From assembly GCF_016617615.1 (NCBI RefSeq), contig NZ_JAACYA010000001.1, positions 1 through 64,000 on the forward strand: 64,000 bases of DNA. Reading direction: 5' to 3'. Below are positions 42,515 through 50,062 of this stretch, piece after piece; the first letter of the stretch is position 1; the number at the start of each line of letters is the position of its first letter. The notes beneath the pieces were generated by a model. It saw only the letters and a list, made by a program, of their open reading frames with translations. It did not search any database and was not told the DNA's origin. The translations under genes and the position numbers were made by a program. The DNA is from Persephonella atlantica (GTDB taxonomy: Bacteria; Aquificota; Aquificia; Aquificales; Hydrogenothermaceae).

Positions 42515-43411
42515 ATGAAGAGAAATTACAGAAAGCTTAGATATTTTTTTAGGAGACTTACTTTTAGGGAAAAGGCAGGTATTTCGGTACTTATTATACT
42601 ATTGATGGTATCAATTTTTCAGACATATGTAGACATTAAAAAAAATCGGATAATAAAAGAAAAGCCAGGGTTTGTATTTAAAAAGATAAGGATTGTGTAC
42701 AAACCAATAAACAGGATTACAGATATCGTTCCTGTAAACTGTGAATCTGTTGTTCCTGTTGTTTACACAAAGGTTGTATCCCTTGATAGCCTTCCTGTTG
42801 CAGAGAAGAAAAAAAAGTTTATTGATATGATACTTCCTTCAGTGCTTATCCAGAACTTTGAACTGAGGCAGTACAGAGCTTTTATCTCATACATAAAAAA
42901 GAAATTGGAAGATGGTAGAGAAATACTTCCAGAAGAACAGGAAATTATTGACAGATTGTTAGATAGATATAATGCCGATGGACTTAACGAACTTCTTACA
43001 AAGATGAATGTCAATCCAGTTAGCATAGTACTTGCGCAGGCTGCAATAGAAAGTGGCTGGGGAAGTTCACGGTTTTTTGTTCAGGCAAACAATCTGTTTG
43101 GTGTATGGACTTTTAACAAAAAGCATGCTTCAAAGATAAAAGCAAAAAAGGCAAACGTATATCTGAAGGCTTACAAAAACATACTTGAGTCTGTTGAGGA
43201 TTACTATGATAGTATAAATAGAGGATGGGCTTACAGAAAATTTAGACTTGTGAGGCTTCAGACAGATGATCCATTTCTGCTTACAAATCATTTAGAGAAG
43301 TACTCAATACTGAGGGAGAAGTATGTACAGAGAGTTAAAAACATCATTAAGACAAATAATCTCCACAAGTACGATAACTGCCGTATTTCTCCTGATTATA
43401 TTTATCAGTAA
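42515..43411 (+). CDS. Bax-like glucosaminidase-domain protein, membrane-anchored
   Basis: A 298-aa protein with an N-terminal TM helix (EKAGISVLIILLMVSIFQTY). Its C-terminal glucosaminidase domain has VSIVLAQAAIESGWGSSRFF with a catalytic Glu, then QANNLFGVWTFNKKHASKIK, NILESVEDYYDSINRGWAYR and LEKYSILREKYVQRVKNII. The Bax/FlgJ-type pattern implies cutting of peptidoglycan glycan strands in the periplasm. Its 3' end overlaps the polysaccharide deacetylase gene by 89 bp. Confidence 0.88.
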   Translation: MKRNYRKLRYFFRRLTFREKAGISVLIILLMVSIFQTYVDIKKNRIIKEKPGFVFKKIRIVYKPINRITDIVPVNCESVVPVVYTKVVSLDSLPVAEKKKKFIDMILPSVLIQNFELRQYRAFISYIKKKLEDGREILPEEQEIIDRLLDRYNADGLNELLTKMNVNPVSIVLAQAAIESGWGSSRFFVQANNLFGVWTFNKKHASKIKAKKANVYLKAYKNILESVEDYYDSINRGWAYRKFRLVRLQTDDPFLLTNHLEKYSILREKYVQRVKNIIKTNNLHKYDNCRISPDYIYQ

Positions 43412-44399
43412 TAATCTGTATGCGGGATATGCAACTATTTTTATTTATCACAAATTTGGAGAAGACAGATATCCAACAACATCTGTAAGCATAGAAGATT
43501 TTATAAAGCAGATGGAGTATCTAAAGAAAAACGGATACAGCGTAATTCCCCTGTCAAAACTTGTAGATTATCTTCAAAGGAGAGAAGAGATACCAGAAAA
43601 GACCGTTGTTATCACAATAGACGACGGCTACAGGTCAACAATGAAAGCCTACAGAATCTTAAAAAGGTACAGCTTCCCCTTTACAGTTTTTCTGTATGCT
43701 GAAGGAGTGGGAAGATATCCTGACTATCTGACTAAAGAGCAGTTATCACAGCTAAAAAAGGATCCCCTTGTTGAGTTTGGTAATCATTCTTACTCACACA
43801 GGCATTTTGCAAAGATTTTGTCAGATATGGATACGGAAAAGTACAAAAAATTATTGGTGGAAGACACATTAAAGGCAGAAAAGAGGCTGAAAAAACTTCT
43901 TGGATATGTACCAAAGTTTTATGCATTTCCCTACGGTGAGTACACAAAACCATTTATTCAGGCATTAAAGGAAATGGGATACATAGCATTATTTACCCAG
44001 GATCCGCAAAATGTTGATGAAAACACACCTTTATGGCTTATTCACAGGCAACCTGTTGTTGGAAGCTGGGCAAAGATGAAACATTTTAAGGAGGTTTTAA
44101 ATACAGAGGTTCTGCCTGTTATTAAACACTCTCCAGACATAGGATATCTAAAAAGCAATCCCCCAGAGATTTTTGCACAGGTTAAGAATATAGAGAGTTA
44201 TAAAAACTGCGGTGTTTACGTTTCTGAGCTGGGATGGATAAAAGCACAGAGAAAAGGAAACAGGTTGTACGTTAAAATTACAAAGCCTCTGAAAAAATGG
44301 AAAAACAGAATTGCCTTTACCTGCTGGAACAAAAAAACAAAAAAGAAAGCAACATATTTCTGGTCTGTATACACGAGGAAAAATGGAAAAGATAATTAA
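43323..44399 (+). CDS. Polysaccharide deacetylase family protein, exported
   Basis: A 358-aa protein with a signal peptide (TITAVFLLIIFISNNLYAG) and a NodB homology domain. The catalytic TVVITIDDGYRSTMKAYRIL carries the paired Asp. VEFGNHSYSHRHFAKI has the metal-binding His residues, and FYAFPYGEYTKPFIQALKEM follows. About 90 C-terminal residues form an extra domain. It probably deacetylates peptidoglycan or surface glycan. GGGAG precedes the ATG. No alternative start exists closer to the Bax-like stop, so the 89-bp overlap appears genuine. Confidence 0.9.
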   Translation: MYRELKTSLRQIISTSTITAVFLLIIFISNNLYAGYATIFIYHKFGEDRYPTTSVSIEDFIKQMEYLKKNGYSVIPLSKLVDYLQRREEIPEKTVVITIDDGYRSTMKAYRILKRYSFPFTVFLYAEGVGRYPDYLTKEQLSQLKKDPLVEFGNHSYSHRHFAKILSDMDTEKYKKLLVEDTLKAEKRLKKLLGYVPKFYAFPYGEYTKPFIQALKEMGYIALFTQDPQNVDENTPLWLIHRQPVVGSWAKMKHFKEVLNTEVLPVIKHSPDIGYLKSNPPEIFAQVKNIESYKNCGVYVSELGWIKAQRKGNRLYVKITKPLKKWKNRIAFTCWNKKTKKKATYFWSVYTRKNGKDN

Positions 44400-44958
44400 A
44401 GAGATAATATTTACAGGAAAAGTTCTGTATGCAGAAGGTCTTGTCAACTCCCACGCAGGAAATATCAGTGTGAGACAGGGAAGCAGTATATTTATAACAA
44501 AAACGGGAGCAATGCTGGGATATCTCACAGAGGAAGATATTGTCAAAGTTCCTATTTATGAAACATCAGATATGGACAGGCTGGCATCTTCAGAGCTGAT
44601 AGTTCACAGGGCTATTTATCAATCAACAGATTATAAGGCTATCATTCACGCACACCCTATTAATGCAGTAGCTCTCAGTTTTTCTTTAGACAGAGAGTTT
44701 ACTCCTATAGATAATGAAGGAAGACTGTTTTTAGGGACTGTTCCTGTTATTGAAGTAAATAATCCCAGTGGTTCCCCAGAGCTGGCAAAAACTCTTTCAT
44801 CATTTTTTAAAACAACTGAAAAGAATGTCGTTATTGTAAAAAAACACGGCTCTTTTGTTGCTCACAATAGTTTGAATTATGCCCTAAAACTAACATCAGA
44901 CCTTGAATTTTGTGCAAAAGTCTATAACTTGGTGAATTATGGGAAATCTGATAACTAA
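44383..44958 (+). CDS. Class II aldolase/adducin family protein
   Basis: A 191-aa zinc aldolase-fold protein. It has LVNSHAGNISVRQGSSIFIT, SELIVHRAIYQSTDYKAIIH, then AHPINAVAL (zinc-binding His pair) and IVKKHGSFVAHN. Family members include L-fuculose-1-phosphate aldolase and methylthioribulose-1-phosphate dehydratase. The latter would connect with the mtaD gene, but the evidence is insufficient to choose. The open frame reaches further upstream, but GAGGAAAA precedes the ATG at 44383, which overlaps the deacetylase end by 17 bp. Confidence 0.87.
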   Translation: MEKIIKEIIFTGKVLYAEGLVNSHAGNISVRQGSSIFITKTGAMLGYLTEEDIVKVPIYETSDMDRLASSELIVHRAIYQSTDYKAIIHAHPINAVALSFSLDREFTPIDNEGRLFLGTVPVIEVNNPSGSPELAKTLSSFFKTTEKNVVIVKKHGSFVAHNSLNYALKLTSDLEFCAKVYNLVNYGKSDN

Positions 44959-45133
44959 AGTGTGGTTTTACTTTATTATAGGAGTGGTTCTGGTAACATC
45001 TCTCTTTGTCTCTTTTTTTGTATTTTTAGCTGTTTTGCTGGTTATTTTTATTACTATTCCATACCTCATGTATATAAACTGGAAAGCAAAAAGAGATATA
45101 AGAAGGGTTCAGTCCCTTTCACGAAAACTTTAA
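44939..45133 (+). CDS. Small membrane protein of unknown function
   Basis: A 64-aa protein that is almost entirely hydrophobic for its first 45 residues (FYFIIGVVLVTSLFVSFFVF, LAVLLVIFITIPYLMYI), with a basic tail (WKAKRDIRRVQSLSRKL). It overlaps the aldolase end by 20 bp. It ends inside the last codons of the opposite-strand remnant at 45119-45630. Family not recognised; it could be a coupled accessory protein. Confidence 0.5.
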   Translation: MGNLITKVWFYFIIGVVLVTSLFVSFFVFLAVLLVIFITIPYLMYINWKAKRDIRRVQSLSRKL

Positions 45134-45630
45134 TTTTCTTAAGAGAAATATGCCAACTAATGTTAATAAGACTGCAAAATTACTTATATTATTCTGTCCA
45201 TAAGAACATCTCCCTCCACTATTATCTGAACTGTTTAGATTAGTTGTGCCACTTACAGAGATGTTCACTGACTGTCCGTTTCCATAATAAACAATTATTA
45301 TTCCAGAATAAGTGGTTGACTGGGTTGGAATAAAATCCACCTGAAAACTACAGGTATTACCTGTAGAAATTACCGTCCCTGTGCAGTTTTCATTAATCGT
45401 GAATGCATTGCTGTCCGAAGTTATGGAAGAGACTGTCAGGTCTGATAGTCCTGTGTTTCGCACGGTAAATGTTACTGATGCAGCTGTTTGAACTGTCCCA
45501 AAGTCATACCTGATTTTATCAAGACATATTCTTTGCTGTGAAGTGTCAGCTGTCAAAATGTTATACAAATTAATCACATTACAGGTGTAAGAATACCCAG
45601 ATAGATTCTGAGGAACATTATTTCCAGGAG
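45119..45630 (-). pseudogene. 3' remnant of a choice-of-anchor-D (ASH/SPD2-like) surface protein with C-terminal sorting-type tail
   Basis: About 169 codons remain, without a start of their own. They encode an Ig-like domain with the ASH pattern (KIRYDFGTVQTAASVTFTVR, NTGLSDLTVSSI, CSFQVDFIPTQSTTYSG, VNISVSGT). A Ser/Asn/Gly linker follows, then the C-terminus GGRCSYGQNNISNFAVLLTL with VGIFLLRKLKFS: a Cys motif, a membrane helix and a short basic tail. That tripartite end resembles C-terminal sorting signals cut by rhombosortase or CPBP-type proteases. The reading frame continues to 45718 only across the left end of an IS256-type remnant, which has removed the 5' part of the gene. Confidence 0.65.
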
Positions 45631-46217
45631 TGTCCACCAAAGTGTGTAAAAATAAACAAAGCTGATACAGGAGGTGGACACAATGGAAAAGAAGTACAAT
45701 CCAAATGACGTAAAACAAAAAATAAGAGACTTAATCCAACAAATACTCCAGGAAGACCTTGAGGCAGAGCTTGAAGAATTTCTTGGATGTTCCAAATACG
45801 AAAGAACAGACAGTGATAATGACAGAAACGGATACATTCCAAAGACAGTAAAAACAGACATTGGAGAAGTAGAAATATAAACTCCAAGAGATAGAAAAGA
45901 CAGTTCCAACCTAAAGCAGTTCCCAAAAGACAAGCAATGATAGACGACTTAGAAAGCAAAATTGCTGCTTTATATGGGACATACAAGAACTTTTATCAGA
46001 CATGTATGGTATGGACATAGGTATAAACAGAGACGGATACAAAGAGCTGCTTGGATTTTGGCTAAGTGAGACAGAAAGTGCTTCTTACTGGTTAAAAGTA
46101 TTAAATAAATTGAAAAGCAGAGGAGTAGAGGACATAATAATATTCGGTGTAGATGGATTGGCAGGTATAAGTAAGGCAATAAACAACGTAATAATAAAAA
46201 GGCTTTATTCTATCTAA
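45630..46217 (+). mobile_element. Decayed IS256-family insertion sequence
   Basis: The left edge reads GAGTGTCCACCAAAGTGTGT at about 45630-45649, which looks like an IS256-type terminal inverted repeat. It is followed by GGAGG and a transposase start at 45683. The right end is missing: recognisable transposase sequence stops near 46217, just before the CPBP gene stop. No matching right inverted repeat or target duplication is visible. The element is therefore a fragment that cannot move by itself. Confidence 0.75.
45683..46217 (+). pseudogene. Disrupted IS256-family (mutator-type) transposase
   Basis: The first frame (45683-45880) encodes NDVKQKIRDLIQQILQEDLE, FLGCSKYERT and NGYIPKTVKTDIGEVEI, the N-terminus of IS256 transposases, and then hits a stop. 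The next piece (TPRDRKDSSNLKQFPKDKQ) is also broken. A later piece (46002-46217) has GINRDGYKELLGFWLSETES, ASYWLKVLNKLKSRG and IIIFGVDGL, the middle of the catalytic domain. The segment with the first catalytic Asp and the entire C-terminal third with the catalytic Glu are deleted. Confidence 0.82.
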
Positions 46218-46223
46218 AGTCTA

Positions 46224-46730
46224 TTACAGAAGGTAGGAAAGTAATTCTTTATTAGATAAGAAAAAGGTGTTTGAGCTGTAATGTAGTATTGTTGGAGTTG
46301 CAATAGATTTTGTATAGTAAAGAGAGTACCCGAAAATCACAGAAGGGAAAAATGTTAAACAGGAAATAATACTTGGTTCTACAATTACGTGGGGAATGGC
46401 AAACAAAATAGAGGTCAAAAATATACTTGGCTCTTTGCCCAAACTTTCGTTTAGTTTTTCCTGTAGATATCCTCGGAAAAATACTTCTTCAGCAAACACT
46501 TGAGGGATAGTGTTAACATTTTCCCAGAAGACATTTTTCGAAAAAACAATTAGTGGGAGAGATAAGATAAATCCGTAGAAAACCCCCTTTTTTATATTTC
46601 TAAAACCTAACTTATCTAAAGGTTCTATCAGTAATGGAAGTAAAAGAGTTATGTAAGCCAAATAAAGAAAGAGATTTGATAAGTGAGATAATATGATAAA
46701 AAGTAAAAATAATAGATATAACTTTACCAT
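46224..46730 (-). CDS. CPBP-family (glutamic-type) intramembrane protease
   Basis: A protein of about 168 aa with several TM helices and the three CPBP/Abi motifs: EEVFFRGYLQ (EExxxR), FAIPH (FxxxH) and HYSSNTFF (HxxxN). These form the active site of the Rce1/glutamic intramembrane proteases, which cut substrates within the inner membrane. The frame is open to 46760, but that part lies within the aclA terminator, so the ATG at 46730 is the sensible start. It lacks a recognisable ribosome site. It lies in the same direction as, and originally upstream of, the remnant that ends in a Cys/TM/basic tail. It could therefore be that protein's sorting protease. Confidence 0.8.
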   Translation of the reverse strand: MVKLYLLFLLFIILSHLSNLFLYLAYITLLLPLLIEPLDKLGFRNIKKGVFYGFILSLPLIVFSKNVFWENVNTIPQVFAEEVFFRGYLQEKLNESLGKEPSIFLTSILFAIPHVIVEPSIISCLTFFPSVIFGYSLYYTKSIATPTILHYSSNTFFLSNKELLSYLL

Positions 46731-46733
46731 AAT

Positions 46734-46756
46734 AAAAAGAGGGGGAAATTCCCCCC
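46734..46756 (-). terminator. Intrinsic terminator after aclA
   Basis: On the minus strand GGGGGG-AATTT-CCCCC is followed by TCTTTTTATT, starting about 8 bp after the aclA stop. Strong GC stem plus T-tract make it the best terminator in the window. It closes the aclB-aclA transcript and isolates the CPBP gene, whose ATG comes directly after the T-tract. Confidence 0.85.
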
Positions 46757-46763
46757 ACAAAAA

Positions 46764-48614
46764 TTATGCCCCTTCTGGTCTTTTAACGTCATAAAGGATG
46801 TCATCTGTTGGATGTCTGTACAGTGGCATATCTAGTCTCTTCTCATCAAGATAATGTCCGATAAATCCGATGGTTCTTCCTAAAACGAAGAATGCATTGA
46901 ATGCACCTGCATTTATCAGCTCGTCTATCTGTTCGTCAGAGTAGCCCAGTGCCCTGAACATATCAACAAGGAGAACACCTATTGTTCCGTCAACGTTCAG
47001 TATCAGATTTTCCTTTTTAGATGTTGTTACCTTTTCAACTTCCAGTGCGTAATCTAACAGCTCTGTACTTGGGAAGTTTTCTTTGGCAAAGTTTTTCAGA
47101 AGTTCAACCCTTTTGTCAGGATTTTTTGTTGACTTTATTCTATGACCAATACCCGGTATTGGTATCTTTTCAACCTTCTTCATGTAGTCAACAAACTCAA
47201 CAGGATCCATTCCTTTTTCTTTGGCCATTTTGAAGTATTTGGCAGCTCCGTCTATTGCTCCTCCGAACCTTGGTCCTATTGTAAGAATTCCTGTAACAAT
47301 AGAGGACATCAGATCCTTTCCAGCTCTTGCAGTAACCTTTGTGTTGTGTGCACCTGAAACGGCAGGACCGTGGTCAGCAACAACTTTTATTACCATGTCT
47401 AAGAACTGTGAAGCCCACTGTGGGAACTTCTGCTTAAACCACAGAAGTCCTATAACATCAGCTATTGTGTATCCCTTTTCTACCACTTCAGATATTGGAA
47501 CACCGCAGTAGGTAGCCTCTTCTCCTCTGTCGTCAGATATAGTACATATGAAGTTTGTAGGTCTTCTTACCTTTCCTTCCTTAACAGCTTTTGCGTAATC
47601 TTCAGGAACTGGTGGAACTTCTGGTTCTTTGATTTCTGGTATCTCACCCTTTGCGTGCAGTTCTTCATAAACTCCTCTTATTAGCTCTGGCAGTTCATTG
47701 AAGGAAGATGGAACGTATGCTCCTGCTTCTCTCAGTGCAGCATTTTTTGCATCTGCTGTCTCAGCTTCTGCTCCTGCTTTTGCACCTGCGTGTCCAAACT
47801 GAACCTCACCACCAAAGAACTTAGAAATTGTTCCTATACACCATGCAATAACAGGTTTTGTTATCTTTCCTTCTTTTATTGCCTCAGCAACTCTCAGTTC
47901 AAGTGTTCCTCCAACCTCTCCAAGGAGAACCATAAATTTGACCTGTGGATTTTTCTCATATCTGAGCATATGGTCTAAAAAGTCTGTTCCCGGATATCTG
48001 TCTCCACCTATTGCAATACCTTCAGCAATACCGTTGGCATTTCTGGCTATCACGTTTGACAGCTCATTAAACAGACCACCAGACCTTGTTACCAGACCAA
48101 CTGAACCTGGTCTGTGGAGTTTGGAATTTACAATATTTTCAATTGTTCCTCCTGTGTTGGCAATTCTGAACGCACCTGGTGCAATTCCTCCAACAGTAGC
48201 AGGTCCTATAATCCATTTGCCTAACTCTTTTGCCTTTATTCTCATTGTTCTTGCAAATCTTTCAGGAATTCCCTCAGCTGTGATTGCTATAGTTCTGATT
48301 GTTGGTATCTCAAGGGCTTCCATTGTAACGTCATAGGCTGTCCTGAAAGATGCAAAGTTAAGAAGAACGTCAGCTTCTGGAAAGTCTTTCGCTGCCTCTG
48401 TTGTGGATTTGTAGATAGGTATCATTATCTCATTTGTTCCGTAAAAAAACTTATCAAATTTCCTTGACTGGGTAGGAGCTACTATCGCAACAACAGATGG
48501 GTCTCTTCCTACCACGTAGTCATAATCAAGCATTCTCTGGATAGCATTTCTGTTTAAGTTCCAGAAAATCGCCTTTGTATTTCTGTCAAAAAGAAGATAC
48601 TCAGGTTTGCTCAT
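46764..48614 (-). CDS. aclA: ATP citrate lyase, alpha (large, citrate-synthase-domain) subunit
   Basis: A 616-aa protein. The N-terminal CoA-ligase-like part has GPATVGGIAPGAFRIANTGG and the phosphohistidine loop in EVQFGHAGAKAGAEAE. The C-terminal citrate-synthase-like part has DHGPAVSGAHNTKVTARAGK and IPGIGHRIKSTKNPDKRVEL. Together with AclB it cleaves citrate to acetyl-CoA and oxaloacetate with ATP and CoA, the key step of the reductive TCA cycle. The length matches the separate large subunit of Chlorobi and Hydrogenothermaceae rather than the fused eukaryotic enzyme. It is 28 bp after aclB. Confidence 0.96.
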   Translation of the reverse strand: MSKPEYLLFDRNTKAIFWNLNRNAIQRMLDYDYVVGRDPSVVAIVAPTQSRKFDKFFYGTNEIMIPIYKSTTEAAKDFPEADVLLNFASFRTAYDVTMEALEIPTIRTIAITAEGIPERFARTMRIKAKELGKWIIGPATVGGIAPGAFRIANTGGTIENIVNSKLHRPGSVGLVTRSGGLFNELSNVIARNANGIAEGIAIGGDRYPGTDFLDHMLRYEKNPQVKFMVLLGEVGGTLELRVAEAIKEGKITKPVIAWCIGTISKFFGGEVQFGHAGAKAGAEAETADAKNAALREAGAYVPSSFNELPELIRGVYEELHAKGEIPEIKEPEVPPVPEDYAKAVKEGKVRRPTNFICTISDDRGEEATYCGVPISEVVEKGYTIADVIGLLWFKQKFPQWASQFLDMVIKVVADHGPAVSGAHNTKVTARAGKDLMSSIVTGILTIGPRFGGAIDGAAKYFKMAKEKGMDPVEFVDYMKKVEKIPIPGIGHRIKSTKNPDKRVELLKNFAKENFPSTELLDYALEVEKVTTSKKENLILNVDGTIGVLLVDMFRALGYSDEQIDELINAGAFNAFFVLGRTIGFIGHYLDEKRLDMPLYRHPTDDILYDVKRPEGA

Positions 48615-48642
48615 TTAGTTAACCTCCTTCATTTTCCTTTTT

Positions 48643-49950
48643 TTAAGCAACCACTTTGTTTTCGTCAAGGGCTTTCCTGACTATTTCAGTCATATGGGTT
48701 TCTGGCCCATACACTTCTATTGGTATTCCAAGCTCTTCCGCTGCTTCTTTTATTCTTTTGAGTCCTATCTGGTAGTTTGGACCACCTCTTCTGACGTATA
48801 TTCTTACTCCTACTTTTTTTAGTTTGTCTGCATACTCTTTCATTGCATCTATTATTCCGTCAAATGTTTTTGCAACATCTGTGAAGTTTGCTATTGCTCC
48901 ACCGATAATCAGTATCTTATCTCCCTTTGGATGTCTACTTCTTGTCATAAGGTCAAAAACAGTTTTTACATACTCTCTTGTTTCTGCTCTTGATGGATTT
49001 CCTGAATACTCTCCGTAATTTGCAAGCTCCTTAACTGCTCCAAGGTCTGCAACTGTGTCTGCGTAAACAACAGATGCACCACCACCTGCAACAAGTGTCC
49101 ATATTCTTCCTTCTGGATTGAGTATTGTCAGTTTCAGGGAAGCTCCTGACTTTTCATCCATCTCTTTTATGTATTTTTCTTCTGGTGTTAAATCTCTACC
49201 AAATCCAGCTGGAAACTCAAGCTCACCCCATTTTCTTCCTGCAACGAACTGGGCAGTGTCGTCAACTCTTCCAACAAAATCAAGAGGGTAAACTTTGTTT
49301 CCAACCATAACAAGAGGATTTATCTCAAGATAAGTAAAGTGAAGGTCTTTAAACAGTTTGTAAAGTCTGTAAACAAAGTCTGCGTATTTTTCCTTGTCCT
49401 TTATATCTTCTGGAACATTTTGAGATATTAATTTCTTTATTTCTTCGTCTGATGCTGTTATTGGAATCTTTACTTCAACAACCTTATCCCAGTTTTCCTC
49501 AACATCAATTCCACCAAATGCGGACATATAGATAATGTCCTCATCTTCATCTGTTGTGATGGCTACATAGTACTCTTCTTCCGGTTTGTGAGGAACAAAA
49601 GGCTCTACAAGAAAGTGTGTGAGATGCCCTTTCACTCCGTTAATTTCGATTTCTTCAGACATTTTCTGTTTTATCCACTGTTTTACATCTTCCCACGTAA
49701 CATCACCAGGTTTTTCCTTTTTGAAGAATATCAGACCCAGCTTACCTCTCTTTCCAAAAAGCATGTCGGGTTTTGCTACAAGAGGAGTATCTTTCAACCA
49801 TGGATATTCTTCTGGAAGCTTATTCAGGTCTGTTTCTGGAGTAATCAGAACAGACTTAAAGTCATACTGGAAGGCACCATCAAAGTACTCTTCCCAGTTC
49901 TGGGCTAAGATTTTTTTTCCATCGTACTCTCTAATACCTCGTTGAGCCAT
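48643..49950 (-). CDS. aclB: ATP citrate lyase, beta (ATP-grasp) subunit
   Basis: A 435-aa protein with the ATP-grasp and CoA-binding parts of ATP citrate lyase. It has RGIREYDGKKILAQNWEEYF at the N-terminus, PDMLFGKRGKLGLIFFKKEK, YLEINPLVMVGNKVYPLDFV, LVAGGGASVVYADTVADLGA and GPETHMTEIVRKALDENKV at the C-terminus. It resembles succinyl-CoA synthetase beta, but the residue patterns and the adjacent aclA identify it as the citrate enzyme. GGAGG precedes the ATG. Confidence 0.95.
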   Translation of the reverse strand: MAQRGIREYDGKKILAQNWEEYFDGAFQYDFKSVLITPETDLNKLPEEYPWLKDTPLVAKPDMLFGKRGKLGLIFFKKEKPGDVTWEDVKQWIKQKMSEEIEINGVKGHLTHFLVEPFVPHKPEEEYYVAITTDEDEDIIYMSAFGGIDVEENWDKVVEVKIPITASDEEIKKLISQNVPEDIKDKEKYADFVYRLYKLFKDLHFTYLEINPLVMVGNKVYPLDFVGRVDDTAQFVAGRKWGELEFPAGFGRDLTPEEKYIKEMDEKSGASLKLTILNPEGRIWTLVAGGGASVVYADTVADLGAVKELANYGEYSGNPSRAETREYVKTVFDLMTRSRHPKGDKILIIGGAIANFTDVAKTFDGIIDAMKEYADKLKKVGVRIYVRRGGPNYQIGLKRIKEAAEELGIPIEVYGPETHMTEIVRKALDENKVVA

Positions 49951-49989
49951 TTATATCCTCCTGTTTTTGTAAAGTTTTTTCAAACATAT

Positions 49990-50023
49990 AAAAAGGGACG
50001 CCTCCATTCTGGAGAAACGTCCC
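49990..50023 (-). terminator. Intrinsic terminator after icd
   Basis: On the minus strand GGGACG...CTCC-AGAAT-GGAG...CGTCCC forms a two-part stem (with a small internal loop) followed by TTTTTATA. It lies between icd and aclB, so aclB-aclA must be read from partial read-through or from its own promoter in the remaining 40 bp. Confidence 0.82.
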
Positions 50024-50062
50024 TATTGTAAAGTCCATTAAATTCAGTAGTATTCAATCTCA

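Noticed and set aside
45631-45718. N-terminal part of the open frame leading into the choice-of-anchor-D remnant
   Set aside because: This stretch is the left end of the IS256-type element read in antisense, so it is not part of the original protein.
45574-45986. Two hydrophobic minus-strand reading frames
   Set aside because: They are antisense to the transposase remnant, and their Phe/Leu/Ser richness is typical of reversed AT-rich coding sequence.
48643-49950. Succinyl-CoA synthetase beta subunit
   Set aside because: The ATP-grasp parts are similar, but the partner gene has a fused citrate-synthase domain, which identifies ATP citrate lyase.
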